Shown piece after piece: positions 11,388-24,800 of a DNA stretch of 64,000 nt (positions are counted from its first letter, which is position 1; each line of letters opens with the position of its first letter). Source of the DNA: Plumapathes pennacea (lineage: Eukaryota > Cnidaria > Anthozoa > Antipatharia > Myriopathidae). Where the stretch lies: positions 372,001 through 436,000 of the forward strand of contig OZ038469.1 in the NCBI GenBank assembly GCA_964036295.1, given 5' to 3'. The position numbers and the translations under genes were made by a program. Below the pieces are notes generated by a model. It made no database searches. It was not told the origin of the DNA and worked only from the letters and a program-made list of their open reading frames with translations.

Positions 11388-11486
11388 TTTATGCCTGCTT
11401 TGATACAGGAACAGTTTATTGCATTATTCTAAAGCAATCTCCTCAATTTCTTGCTTCAGTACTCGGTCAATCGTGATAGATCGGCA

Positions 11487-12585
11487 CTAAATGGAATCTG
11501 AAAATAAAGGATACATACGTGAGAGTGTATGTGTGCTGTTTGTCGGCGTAAAACGTTATTCGGTCAACCAACCTTGTGGATGCTTGACAGTATCTACTGT
11601 CATATTATCAAAGTGGACCGAAATCATTTTGCTTTTCCTTGGCCCCGAATGAAAATGAAATACCGCATTCTTTAGTACGTCGCCAGATTATGCTCAAAAA
11701 AAAAAAAAAAAAAAAAAAAATCCGATCGATTTCCAAATACAATATGGCTTCGAATACTGTGTACCATAGAGTCCCAACTCTGTTTCAGCGTAAACATAAC
11801 TGGTTTACTTTTAAAACTACACAGCGTTTGCTAAACTATTGCAAGTTTTATCGAAAATCTTTAAACAGAGAAAGGGAGGGTAACCTTACCCAGATTGATA
11901 AACTCCAGCTGCATTTTTCCCGAGGTTTGACACAAACTCGAATACTCGAGTCTCGCTCCTTCTGTGGGAAAGCCTCGACCTGTAGGCCACACACACTGAC
12001 CCGTGTTCACATTCTTCAGTCGCTTGTTTGACAACCTGAAACAATATACAAATTTCAATACTACTTCTAATGTTACAAAGATAAACTGTTTGTAAAACTA
12101 AATAGATAAGCTTCAGAACAGTGATGTGCATTTCAATCAACACTTGTTACATACACAATAGGGTAAATTAAACGTCCATCATAAAAAAAAATATTGCACA
12201 GGAATATGATTTGATGAGCCAAAGTGGTATTTTCAGTGAAACAATTTCAAACTCGTACACTTTTTAGTTATATTACTTAGTTACCTGAAAAACAAAAATG
12301 TGAAACCAAAACTAAGAAGAACCGAACATTGATAAACTTACAAAAGCTAGCACTAAAAGAGAAGTGAAATTTCATTGAGATAATTTCAGACTTTTTCTTG
12401 TGTACCTGAAGTGGGTTTTGCTGTCACAACTGGTCTTCAAAACCAATTTAGCCGAGTGTAAACCACTCCCACCTACAAGTTATAAAAATTAATGTCAGTC
12501 ACTCATCACAAAATATTGCGTACGCTGTATACCGTTATTATTATTATTACTATTATTGTTATTATTATTATTACTATTATTATTA

Positions 12586-12622
<37 letters not shown>

Positions 12623-12887
12623 CGTATTAATCTGGAACTGTCTGTGTTCGTAGGCATGCATTTATCAGGTTCTGTACCTTTAGGACAAACGATTTTGTTG
12701 CTACACTTGTGACGTATGACGCCATCTTGGTAAAACAGAAATGCGGCTTCCCGTGCAGTGCAGGTGTCATCTTGTCCTCTTTTCGTAAATATCAAGTAGC
12801 TCCCCTCAAGACTGGCCGCAGAACAACCAGGTGTCTCAGGCTTCACACAGAAACGTCCATGCGTGCTTCTGATCGGGGACTCTTGAA
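11487..12887 (-). CDS. Gene 2 exons 45-48: beta-trefoil module 3 and C-terminus
   Basis: Exons 12887-12678, 12472-12406, 12035-11890 and 11497-11487 (coding part). Repeats are FCVKPETPGCSAASLEGSYL, VIRHKCSNKIVCPK with AKLVLKTSCDSK, and RLKNVNTGQCVWPTGRGF ending QLEFINL. The last exon adds only three codons (Asp-Ser-Ile) before TAG. Gene 3 adds Asp-Ser-Ile-Glu at the same place because of an insertion just before the stop. The acceptor TTTTCAG|ATTCC is clean and the 3' untranslated region with AATAAA follows. Confidence 0.75.
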
Positions 12888-15800
12888 CTAGAAAATGAGA
12901 GAAACAAATATTTCTATAAATGTTTCACCAAATAGAAAGATAATGTTTTGAGAAACCTATAAATAAAAGCTTTACCTGATTTCCTAAGGCGCTCAAGAAG
13001 GAAACTATTCGTAGAAGGTTATAATTTGGAGTGTCGCATATTAAATAAAACACGCCTGCGAACATTGCTTGCGTGCGTGTGAACATTGCTTGCGTTTGCT
13101 CTTGTTTAACAATATGCGTTAATTGGTCTTATGGCCTGGCAAAACGAGGACACAATGTGGCGGCAAAATTGTGTCCTTCGACGTTTTCAGAGTTGCAAAA
13201 TGTGCGGCAACATTGTTGCGCTCAGTGCGTACACAACAAATGTTTCTGAAGTTTTTCTCCATGTGCGTTTGCCTTAGACGAACATTGCTTGCGCCCGTTT
13301 GCGCTTGTTTCACAGTGTGCATTTGCAATGCGTCTTTCTTTACCTAACTTGATGAACTCCAGCTGCTTTCCTCCCCATGACGAACTGCACAAACTCGCAT
13401 AAGCAAGCTTCCTTCCTTCGTAAGGCCAGCGATATCCTATGCCCGATACACACTTCCCCACGTGCACATTCTTGAGACCCTTGTTGTTCAACCTGAAACA
13501 ACATAAACGTCGATGTAATATTTGTAATGCTACAACGATAAATTATTACTGTGAAAAATAAAAATAAATTAGGCTAATTTAAATTCGCTACAATGCATTT
13601 CGATGCCCGTTAGATCTGCCACGCAAAATTATGTGAATGAGACGTCTAGCATTAGTAATAAATTGCACAATATGATCTAATAAACCAAAGTATTATTTTC
13701 AGTACCGGATAATTTCAACCCTCACACAGCTAATTCTTTTTATTAATTAAATACGAAAACAAAGATAGTCCGAAGGAACTATATGTTTATATGTCTGTTA
13801 CCATGTATAAAGTCCAAACCAAAAATTTGAGGCCTGTTTTAAACGTCAAACTTCACATGCGTCGAATACAATACAAACGAGCAAAATCTATTGTTTCAAC
13901 TAATGTATATTGCATTCGACTCGTGTGAAGTTCGACGTCTAAAACAGACCTAAGAAAGACTCAAAATTGTTGAAGCTAAAGCACTAAATAGGAGTGTTGT
14001 TTATAAATCTAATTTCAAGTTGTATTTTAGTATACCTGATATGCTTAGCTGTATTTTTGTCACATTCTCTCTTCAAAACCAATTTACGGGTTGAATCTAC
14101 AAGTTATAAAAAAGCAATTTCAGTTAGTCAAGTATAAAGACTTGGATGGGTTGAAGAAAACCAGGAGATACAAAAACATCGTAAGTATCAGGTTTTACTC
14201 CAATAAGAAACAACTGAAATCAGCATAAAAATAGTAAGAGCCAATATACCGCATGATTTTGATAGTGGAAAACGAGTTTTAGTAAGTAGCTTAGACATAA
14301 TGCAGTATCTAAAAGTAAAATAAAAGACATAAAATTGTACCAAGTTTAATAGCGAGCCAAACAAGTGTAGACGACAAAGAACTGGAGTAGGTGCGGCAGT
14401 ACTTAGGAAACCTGGATGAGGAATTTTGTATATTCTCTGTACAGCAGGTTGCTGCGGCAATCGACACGGAAGGTTAAGAATGCATGTATCAATGTTTCAG
14501 TAGGCGTGAAATATATTTCCGCCTTAATCTGCAAGAATGTTGCGTACTAGTTGTAAAAAGTCGCAGAGGGATGGGGCTTGGTAATGTGATCAACCCTATT
14601 GATAGATTGCTGCCGAGCCAGGATCCGAGATAACAATTGCTTTTACCAAAACTCGAGGAAAAATTCGTGACCCTATTAAGCAACAATATTATTTCTTTTA
14701 CTAGTCACGATCCCACCATGGAATATTCTTATAAGCTGTTCTATAGAACTGCCTGTGTTTATAAGCAGAAACAAGTTTCGTACCTTCAGGACAAACCATT
14801 TTCATGCTACACTTGTGATATATGACGCCATCTTGGTCATACAGAAACGCGGCATCCCTTGCAGTGCAGGTGTCGTCTTGTCCTATCTTAGTATATATCA
14901 AGTAGCTCCCCTCAAGATTGGCCGCAGAACAACCAGGTGTCTCAGGCTTCACGCAGAAATGTCTATACGTACTTCTGAGTGAATGAGCTGATATTATAAA
15001 AAAAGAAAGGAAGCAATGCTAAGATCACGAATCGTATAGACACTCCAGATAACAGTGCACCGTTTAGCTCATTTTATCTTCACTCTGAAGCAAAACTGTA
15101 GTTATTTTGTCAAAATGATCAGACACTTGTGACTGAGCAAGGTGAATAAGCCACTTATTGCCATATCAAGTGGCTTATTGTCTCAGTAGAACACAGCAAA
15201 TCAAAAGATCCATTCACCATACATTATAAACTGAACATGTAGGAATGATGTACTAATAACGAAACGTGGTTACTCAATTTTACAGACAGGCAACCATATT
15301 TATGTCAGGATAATAAATGAACAGATAACTTTTGTACCGGGACAGTAGTAACAATCTTTTTCCTCCTCAATCTTCACTGCTGGATCGCATGGCGCGGTTG
15401 ATGGCCTTCCACCGCATCGAGATAGGAGGCATGTCTTCGTCCGTTTTTGTTTGCCTAGTCCACAGAACTTAATGTCGCAATGTCCCCAGCTACTCCACTC
15501 CGTCAGCCCTCCGTTCACTGCAAGAAAATGTCATCCAAATACTCGCACGTGCCTGGTAAATGGTAATGGACCTGCTGTTTTTAAACGCATGTAACTATTT
15601 AACAATACCGTTGGTAGTCATCACTGAGGTTTCACATACATTATATACACTGACATCCAAATAATTTAATCTACTAATGCTTTGATGCCGAGTTATTGAT
15701 ACTTTTAGTTCATATATATCTTGCAACTAATACAAAAGATTTTCGTCAAGTAATCTTTACACTCCATGATATTTTGCGTGTGTCGGCTGAAAACCCAGCT

Positions 15801-18800
15801 AAAACATGCATATTTACATTCATCCTTAAAAAGGATAATAGGAAAAGACTCAAAATGAAAGCTCTACCTGCTATCCTGTCATCATCACAGTCGTCCTCGT
15901 TAATCCAGTACCAGATTGCTCCAGGTTCCTTCATTCCTTTCCTTATCCAGTCTCCTCGCAATATAATGGTTCCCGAGTTGTAACTTTTTTCAGGGCGTTC
16001 ACAGGTGGTAAGAAGAACCGTGTTTTTTGCTCCTGATGTGATCCATGGCATCCTTTTAGGCAGGCCGTCATAGTAATAGTGTGTCCATACATCGAACTTT
16101 TTTTTCAGGCTCACACTGGTCTGGCTGTTCTGTGTTGCCACAAAACTACAGAAAAATATTTACCGTAAACTGAGCAAACAACATAAAAGAAACAAGCGTG
16201 AGGTCCCCTCCTTTAGGCCGCCAACATCTAAACAATATGGCAGATCTACATAAGTTGCATTTCCAAGTGCATATGGCAATCTTATGTTGTTTCGCTACAC
16301 CGAAAGAGTCCCATTGCTAGCTCTTAAAAGTATAAGCAATTCAATGCCGCGTTTGCTTGAGCAAGCCCCCAGGGCACTTATTAAAATTTGGTTTTAAGGG
16401 GGAGGTGCTTAAACAAGGGGATCTGGGGGGGGGGGGAGTCACTATATAAAAAATTAAAACAAGTCCAAGTAAAGACATCAACCTAATATTCAAGGGGGAC
16501 ATAACAATCACAGACTACGAGTTAGAAGAGCAGATGCCAACCGCAATAATTAACCACCTGAAATTTTAAGCAACACAAGTCGTAATACAACTTGAGCAGC
16601 GTTAGTCTGGTTTATACCAGCCTACTTGTCTTGACAGAATTTGAGTGGAGGGAGGGTTGGGGGGGGGGGGGGGGGGGGGAAGGAGCGCTTATTTTGAATG
16701 TTGCGTTAAAACGGGGACGCGGATCTCTCACCTGTAGGACATGGGCGCTTCAAAGATTCCTCCCCAGTGCTTTCTTTGATTGGCATCCAGCATGTACTTA
16801 AAAGTGTTTCCGTTGCTAAGCGACTTAATAGAGTCGCCCAACTCCAAAATAGAATAATCTGTGTGCAAGGTCGGTTTCAATTTATTCCTGAAACAGACCA
16901 TAATAATCCTCGATCATTCTTACAACAATACAGCTCTTTATACCTTCCTGAACCTTTTGTTCTTTTCGTTTTTTTCTTTCTTTTCTTCTTTTCTCGTTAA
17001 CTTTAGTATCTACTTAGTTCATGTATCTGTGATTTATAATTGCTCCGCATTTTCTTCAAGACTATTATTCATTTTCCAACGAACTGTGATTTTACTTTCC
17101 AAAGCTACTAAACTACAACTTCACGATAAATGTGCAAGAATACAAAGTACACTCATTCACTTATATCTGTAGTGATTTCCAGAAGTAGACTAATGCTGCC
17201 TAGGGACTTAATCAGCCTCGTTCCCAGGGGCCGGGAGAGGAAATAGCTTCAAATTTTACTTGGAATTTATAGTTCTAGCTGAAGACGTGAAAACAATTCA
17301 ATTCCACTCTGAAACCCCGTACTGTATAATTGCTCGCGGGGGCCTGGGGCCCACGAGAGCTTAAAAATGGAGATTTTTATTTTTTATTTTTTTCCTTTTT
17401 GTGGGTCGAGGATCAGCACACGGTGATTGGTTCATATTATCACGTGCTGGGCGATGACGTAATTGACTTCGCTAAACAACTCGAGATGTGGCCAGTGAAT
17501 TGCTCGTTACTTGTGTGTAAAAGTTAACTGCATCCCATCCAAACTCAACACCATTTGGCTCTGTGGAATAGGCACGGATAAACTGGATTTTCGGGAACGA
17601 TTTTGGCTCGCGTTCACCGCGGAAGCTTTGAGAATAGCCGTAAACAAATATTTGATGGTACCACTGTCGCCGATAAATATTTAGTCCCGACGAAACTTTC
17701 TGTGGCGACACGAAATACTTTTGGGAAGATAACAGGGCGAAAGCAGAAACCAAAGCTACGGTGAGCTTTAGCCGTAAAACAATGACGCTTTATGCTTTAC
17801 TCTGTACATGACATCTGTTGCCTCATAAAATTCTTCTGCGTATCGTACATTGCCTGTTGAAGTGTTTCTTTCATTCGATCATGTAGCCTTTGTTTCGCAA
17901 TGGTCAGTGAATACCAGAAATGAAAAATACACCGAAATAATTCTGAGGATTGAGTTTGCAGTCACAAATGGACTGAACACACTGTGAACAAAAGCGCAAT
18001 AATATTGTAAACATCTCTCGTGTGACATTCCTCGCTGTCAATTTTATATTTCTTACAGAGCACGAATACTCGAAAGCCTGATAGAAAGAAACGTATTGAG
18101 TTAATAAAAGAAAACATATAAGTAGTGAAGCGAAAAAGTAAACTGCATCCCATTCAAATTCAACGCCATTTGGCTCTGTGGAATAGGCATGGATAAACTG
18201 GATTTTAGGAAAAGATTTTGGCTCGCGTTCACCGCACAAGCTTTGAGAATAGCCGTAAACAAATGTTTGATGGTACTTCTGGGGTATTGCAAATATCTCT
18301 GTCGCCAATAAGTATTTAGTCCCGACGAAACTTTCTGTGGCGACACGAAATACTTTTGGGAAGATAACAGGGCGAAAACAGAAACCAAAGCTACGGTGAG
18401 CTTTAGCCGTAAAACAATGACGCTTTATGCCTTACTCTGTACATGACATCTGTTGCCTCATAAAATTCTTCTGCGTATCGTACATTGCCTGTTGAAGTGT
18501 TTCTTTCATTCGATCATGTAGCCTTTGTTTCGCAATGTTCATTAAATACCAGAAATGAAAAATACACCGAAATAATTCTGAGGATTGAGTTTGCAGTCAC
18601 AAATGGACTGAACACACTGTGAACAAAAGCGCAATAATATTGTAAACATCTCTCGTGTGACATTCCTCACTTTCAATTTTATATTTGTTACAGAGCACGA
18701 ATACTCGAAAGCCTGATAGAAGAAACGTATTGAGTTAAGAAAAGAAAACACATAAGTAGTGAAGCGAAGGCTGGATTAATCGTGGCCTCTGATTAGAAAT

Positions 18801-21800
18801 ATGAGTCAAGGTCAAACTGTCAAAATCGATTGTGCATAAAAAGATATGTCACGCATTCTCAAGATGCAGGGTCGCTCAACCTTTAAGAAGCAAGTGTATG
18901 AGTGTTGTAATAATAATTTTTAGTTTAATCAAGGTGTCAAAAGAGCAAGGTGTCAAAAGCCAAGTTCTCTATACTGTGTGATATTTTTATGGTGAGAAAT
19001 TGGAAGTCTCTCTTGGGAGTTCCGCTCTTGTCCCCTACTTTCCATTTTATATTCTGGTCTCGACCCAACTCACGCCGCGAGCTCACTGGCAAGGCCAGTC
19101 TAGTTATACTTACATCACAATTAACCTACTGTATATACTTATTGATCAAAATGTGTGGTTGCGTCAACCGTACCTGCTTAGAACCTGGGCGCGAGTCCAG
19201 CTGTTGCCGGCACTGGTAACGAGTAATGTAAACCCGCCAGCGTCGACCGTCATGTCGCAGTAGACCGGGAGGTACTGGGACTTGTCTGACAACTGGATCA
19301 TATAGGCACCGTTCTGATACGTGTTTCCAGCTCTTACACCGTGCAACTTGATGTCATTACAAGATCGCCTGGAAAAAAAGAAGCTCATTTTTAGAACTAA
19401 TTTACTGAATACTGAAAGAAACACATTTAAAAAGAGCTTGAAATCAGACAAAACACATCCCATCATTGAAACACCTCACCCTCGAGTACTTGAATGGGGA
19501 CGTTCCGACGAGCATAGAACTTACGCTCCTCTCGAATAATTCTCAATAAAAATTAGAGAAATCTCCCTAGCTGTCCTCCACCATATCACGGCTAATCAGT
19601 GATCAAACATGAACTGCACAGCGCCGGCCAGAGAAGCGTTTAATTATTTCGGTTCGATCTTATGCATGCCAATATTGTAAAGCGCATTTGATATTTACAT
19701 CGAATTTACGCTGTACACAAACTATTTGTTTGTGAACGGCTTTACAATTGTTTATTAATTATCCTACCTGGTGCCTTCTCTCATCCAATATCTGACTACC
19801 CCTGGGTTGGGCCTCTCTTTGAGGTAAGTGCCCTTGTTAACTCCATCGTTGTAAATAATGGATCCGGACGGATCTCTGACGGACGAAGCAGCACTAAGGA
19901 AGATGTTAGATGACAGATCAAGCCTTGGCATGCTATTAACCAGGTTGTTTGTGTCATCCCAACTGTCAAACTTTTTCACTATCTTCACGCTGTTGTCGGC
20001 CTGGTTAGATATGGACAGAAACGTGCGATCCAAAGGGGCCTCCCAGATTCCTCCCCAGCGCGAATTTCCATCAGCTTCAATCTTATACTGGAAGAACTCC
20101 TGTTGGCATGACGATAGTATGCAGAACAATCATTTGCAAGGGTTTCGTGTCGTTTTAAACAAGTATTCATTATAAACATTCTCTATGATCAAAAATATTT
20201 AGCAATCGATTAACTCTCATTGATACATTAAGACGTTTTATGCCGTTTGTAGAATAACCCCAAAAACATTTAGTAGTCAATTAATTCTGCACCTTAGACG
20301 TGTCGGCGTTCTTTATGGCATCAATGCTCCTAAGAATAGAGAAGTCTCCGTCAAGCGACGGACTGTCCCTATTTCTCTCCCTCACGTTCTCTGTAGTCCA
20401 ACCGCTGTGCGTTTTGCTCGTGGCCACCAAAGTCCAGCCTCCCCCGTTGGCTGTAAAGTCACAATAAGTCTTCACTTCTCTCTGTGCTGGTTTGATTGTG
20501 TAGATGCCGTCTGTGGACAGAAAAAATATATTTAGCGTCCTAATTTGTCGGTAACTATTTGAAGGGAGTGGGAGGTGAAGTACTTTAGAATGGCCGATTT
20601 GAAGAAGGATGGGTTTGTGCAGAGTTATTTTAGTTCGTTATATAAAGTTCTAATTTCTTCGGCTTCTGTTCAGAAAATATCTTAGTCGCGTTCAGCTGTT
20701 ATCAATGTGCGTACCTTTTAAATCGTACGCATTTTCACTGGGGCTCTTGATATTAAGAAATATAACTGTAAGACTACAATTAGAGTGATCATAAAACGGC
20801 GTTGTGTACCTGTTGCCTTCAGCAAATTTCTCAGTTGAGCGTCCATACAAGAACGTGGTGGTTCATAGGGGCCCTCTCGCATCCAATACCAAATATGGGT
20901 TACTTGGTTCGGAGTAAGATTGCCGTGTCGGATCCATGGAGCTGGGTGATAATCCTTATCTTCTCCTGTGAAAAGTTAAATTATGACACAGCTGACTAAC
21001 TAAGTATGAGGTGAGAGAATGCGCATGTCCCTGGATAACGTTTTGACGCATTATCTCATTTCTTCCTGGGCACAATTGGCTTGGTGACGTGTTTCGTTTC
21101 GTTTCGCTTAGTGTCAGTAAAAATCTTAGAATGTGATATGCTATAGTGCGAGCCTATGACTGCAGCAAAGATTTGATTTTCGTTGTCCTAGAACTTGAAT
21201 TGTGAGTGTAGGGTAAAATGTTTCAACCCTTTTATTTTTGAGAATGATCAAGTTCAATATTCTCCTTAGTTCAGTTTCGGCAGCACAAATATATCATACA
21301 GTAAGGGGAACTTGGCTTTTGATACATTGCTCAGATTATAGCTGACTAAACTACCAATTCTCACTACATCACTTATACAATTTCCGCTTAAAGGTTGGGA
21401 GAATCTGCATATTAGAATTTAAGAGTAAAGGGGTTTACGCACCAGTAATAGTTCCGAACCAATTTGTAGTGGCGTCTGAGGATGTTGTCAGCCTCGCATT
21501 GTGGACCCAAGGCATTCTGTTCTCTATTCCTTGGTCATGAAAACTCCATTTGTCAAACTTTGTTATCAACTCCACCGCTGTTTGACTGTTTTGTGTAAAT
21601 ACAAATGAATATTCTCTCCGGGCTTTCCACACACCGCCCCAACGACCTTTAGAAAATTTACAAGAAATTAGAAGTGATAAAACCGCAGAATGAATCATAG
21701 CAACCACTTAATCTGTGCTCTTCTATTTATTTCCTATTTTTGGACATACAGGCACACACATGCGAACCCATGCATGCTTACCCTTTATGGCACAAAAGAG

Positions 21801-24800
21801 AAACAATCTCAAATCCTATTTCATTATTAGTGTTGTGTTCATGAACGTTATTTATTACATATTTGAACTGTTCTCTGTAGTCAGATACAGTCACGGTATC
21901 TTAATGATTTCCGTAATAGCTGCCTATTAAAGGCAAATATATGCACATACAGAGGGCATAATAGTCTTTTGGGATTTACGCCAAAACTTTGGAAACTGCA
22001 AGAAAAAAACGAAAGACATTAAAGTTGACCAGTTGGCGCTTAGGATGAATCCCAACATATAACGTCAAATGCTGCCTGAAATAACCCATTAAACCACTTA
22101 CCCCTGCTGTTTGCTTCCAGTCTGTACTCAAATGTTGACCCTTTAACACTTAAATTGTCCTTAATGCTATTAGCGCGACTCAGTATGGAGTAGTCATCCT
22201 TCAGTTGAGGCGTATTCTCGTTTCTTAGAAGGACATTCCGGGCAGTCCAGCTGTTTGTGTGACTTGTGACCAATAGCGTCCAGCCTCCTCCATCACGTGA
22301 CATATCACAGTAGGCCTGCATTGGGTTGCTTCCGGTTGGATTTATTGTGTAGACACCGTCTGGTAGATCCATGTTCATCATGTTGGCTTTTTGTTGTATG
22401 TGGCGACATGAGATACCAACTAAACCCAAAGCAACGTTAACCTCACAAATGTGAGTTTGACTCAAATATAGTAAGTATTTCAACTTTTTAACTGTGTTAA
22501 TGCAAAGATACTGAAGTTATAAATATAAGTTAGCATGTGCGCTTGGGGCGCAGTCACATTTGAATCGCTCAAAAGGAGATCAATACGAGATCGCTACTGA
22601 CGCTGCGTTGGCGCAAATCGCTCAAATCACTAACGCAGATCTAGTAAGAAAAAAATCAACCGTTCAAAGTCAGCTCGCTTCGACTTAAAGATTTTGCGTC
22701 AACAAACGTTCCTAAACAGGGTGACTATTTCCAATTTCAAGCAAATCAACTAAATTTATACTAATACGACTGCACTACTCTTGAATCTGAAAGTATAATA
22801 CACAAGAAACAAATAAATTCTCCTTACTCGGACACAAGGAACGAACAAATTCTCCTTACTCGGACACAAGAAACAAACAAATTCCTCTTACTCGGACACA
22901 AGAAACAAACAAATCCTCCTTACTCGGACACAAGAAACAAACAAATCCTCCTTACTTGGACACAAGAAACAAACAAATCCTCCTTACTCGGACACAAGAA
23001 ACAAACAAATCCTCCTTACTCGGACAGAAGAAACAAACAAATCCTCCTTACTCGGACACAAGAAACAAACAAATTCCTCTTACACGGACACAAGAAACAA
23101 ACAAATCCTCCTTACTCGGACACAAGAAACAAACAAATCCTCCTTACTCGGACACAAGAAACAAACAAATCCTCCTTACTCGGACACAAGAAACAAACAA
23201 ATCCTCCTTACTCGGACACAAGAAACAAACAAATCCTCCTTACTCGGACACAAGAAACAAACAAATTCCTCCTTACTCGGACACAAGAAACAAACAAATC
23301 CTCCTTACTCGGAAACAAGGAACAAACAAATTCTCCTTACTCGGACACAAGAAACAAACAAATCCTCCTTACTCGGAAACAAGGAACAAACAAATTCTCC
23401 TTACTCGGACACAAGAAACAAACAAATCCTCCTTACTCGGACACAAGAAACAAACAAATTCCTCCTTACTCGGACACAAGAAACAAACAAATCCTCCTTA
23501 CTCGGAAACAAGGAACAAACAAATCCTCCTTACTCGGACACAAGAAACAAACAAATCCTCCTTACTCGGACACAAGAAACAAACAAATCCTCCTTACTCG
23601 GACACAAGAAACAAACAAATCCTCCTTACTCGGACACAAGAAACAAACAAATTCCTCCTTACTCGGACACAAGAAACAAACAAATCCTCCTTACTCGGAC
23701 ACAAGAAACAAACAAATCCTCCTTACTCGGACACAAGAAACAAATAAATTCTCCTTACTCGGACACAAGAAACAAACAAATCCTCCTTACTCGGACACAA
23801 GAAACAAACAAATTCCTCTTACTCGGACACAAGAAACAAACAAATCCTCCTTACTCGGACACAAGAAACAAACAAATCCTCCTTACTCGGACACAAGAAA
23901 CAAACAAATTCCTCCTTACTCGGACACAAGAAACAAACAAATTCTCCTTACTCGGACACAAGAAACAAACAAATCCTCCTTACTCGGACACAAGAAACAA
24001 ACAAATCCTCCTTACTCGGACACAAGAAACAAACAAATCCTCCTTACTCGGACACAAGAAACAAACAAATTCCTCTTACTCGGACACAAGAAACAAACAA
24101 ATCCTCCTTACTCGGACACAAGAAACAAACAAATCCTCCTTACTCGGACACAAGAAACAAACAAATTCCTCCTTACTCGGACACAAGAAACAAACAAATT
24201 CCTCCTTACTCGGACAGAAGAAACAAACAAATCCTCCTTACTCGGACACAAGAAACAAATAAATTCTCCTTACTCGGACACAAGAAACAAACAAATCCTC
24301 CTTACTCGGACACAAGAAACAAACAAATTCCTCTTACTCGGACACAAGAAACAAACAAATCCTCCTTACTCGCACACAAGAAACAAACAAATCCTCCTTA
24401 CTCGGACGCAAGAAACAAACAAATTCCTCCTTACTCGGACACAAGAAATAAATTCTCCTTACTCGGACACAAGAAACAAACAAATCCTCCTTACTCGGAC
24501 ACAAGAAACAAACAAATCCTCCTTACTCGGACACAAGAAACAAACAAATCCTCCTTACTCGGACACAAGAAACAAACAAATCCTCCTTACTCGGACACAA
24601 GAAACAAACAAATCCTCCTTACTCGGACACAAGAAACAAATAAATTCTCCTTACTCGGACACGCTTCTGTGTTGCAGTTCCCTTCCTCTTCTCTTTGTCC
24701 TGCGCAGTCGGCGCCGCCATATCGCGGGAACGGGTTGTTGCAAAAGCGATGCCGCTTCCTTTTCCCGCCATTACAGCCTTTGTTGCAGACCGACCATGCT

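Noticed and set aside
17472-18388. Minus-strand frames inside the 1.77-kb insertion, considered as a nested gene
   Set aside because: They are interrupted, duplicated within an insertion missing from gene 3, and have no start or splice context I can support.
22956-23747. A 263-codon plus-strand reading frame across the 32-bp repeats
   Set aside because: The unit has no stop in any plus frame and its length is not a multiple of three, so the frame is open by construction. It is antisense to gene 2's intron and absent from gene 3.
22801-24661. CRISPR-like array
   Set aside because: Units abut each other with no unique spacers, and the context is an animal gene intron.
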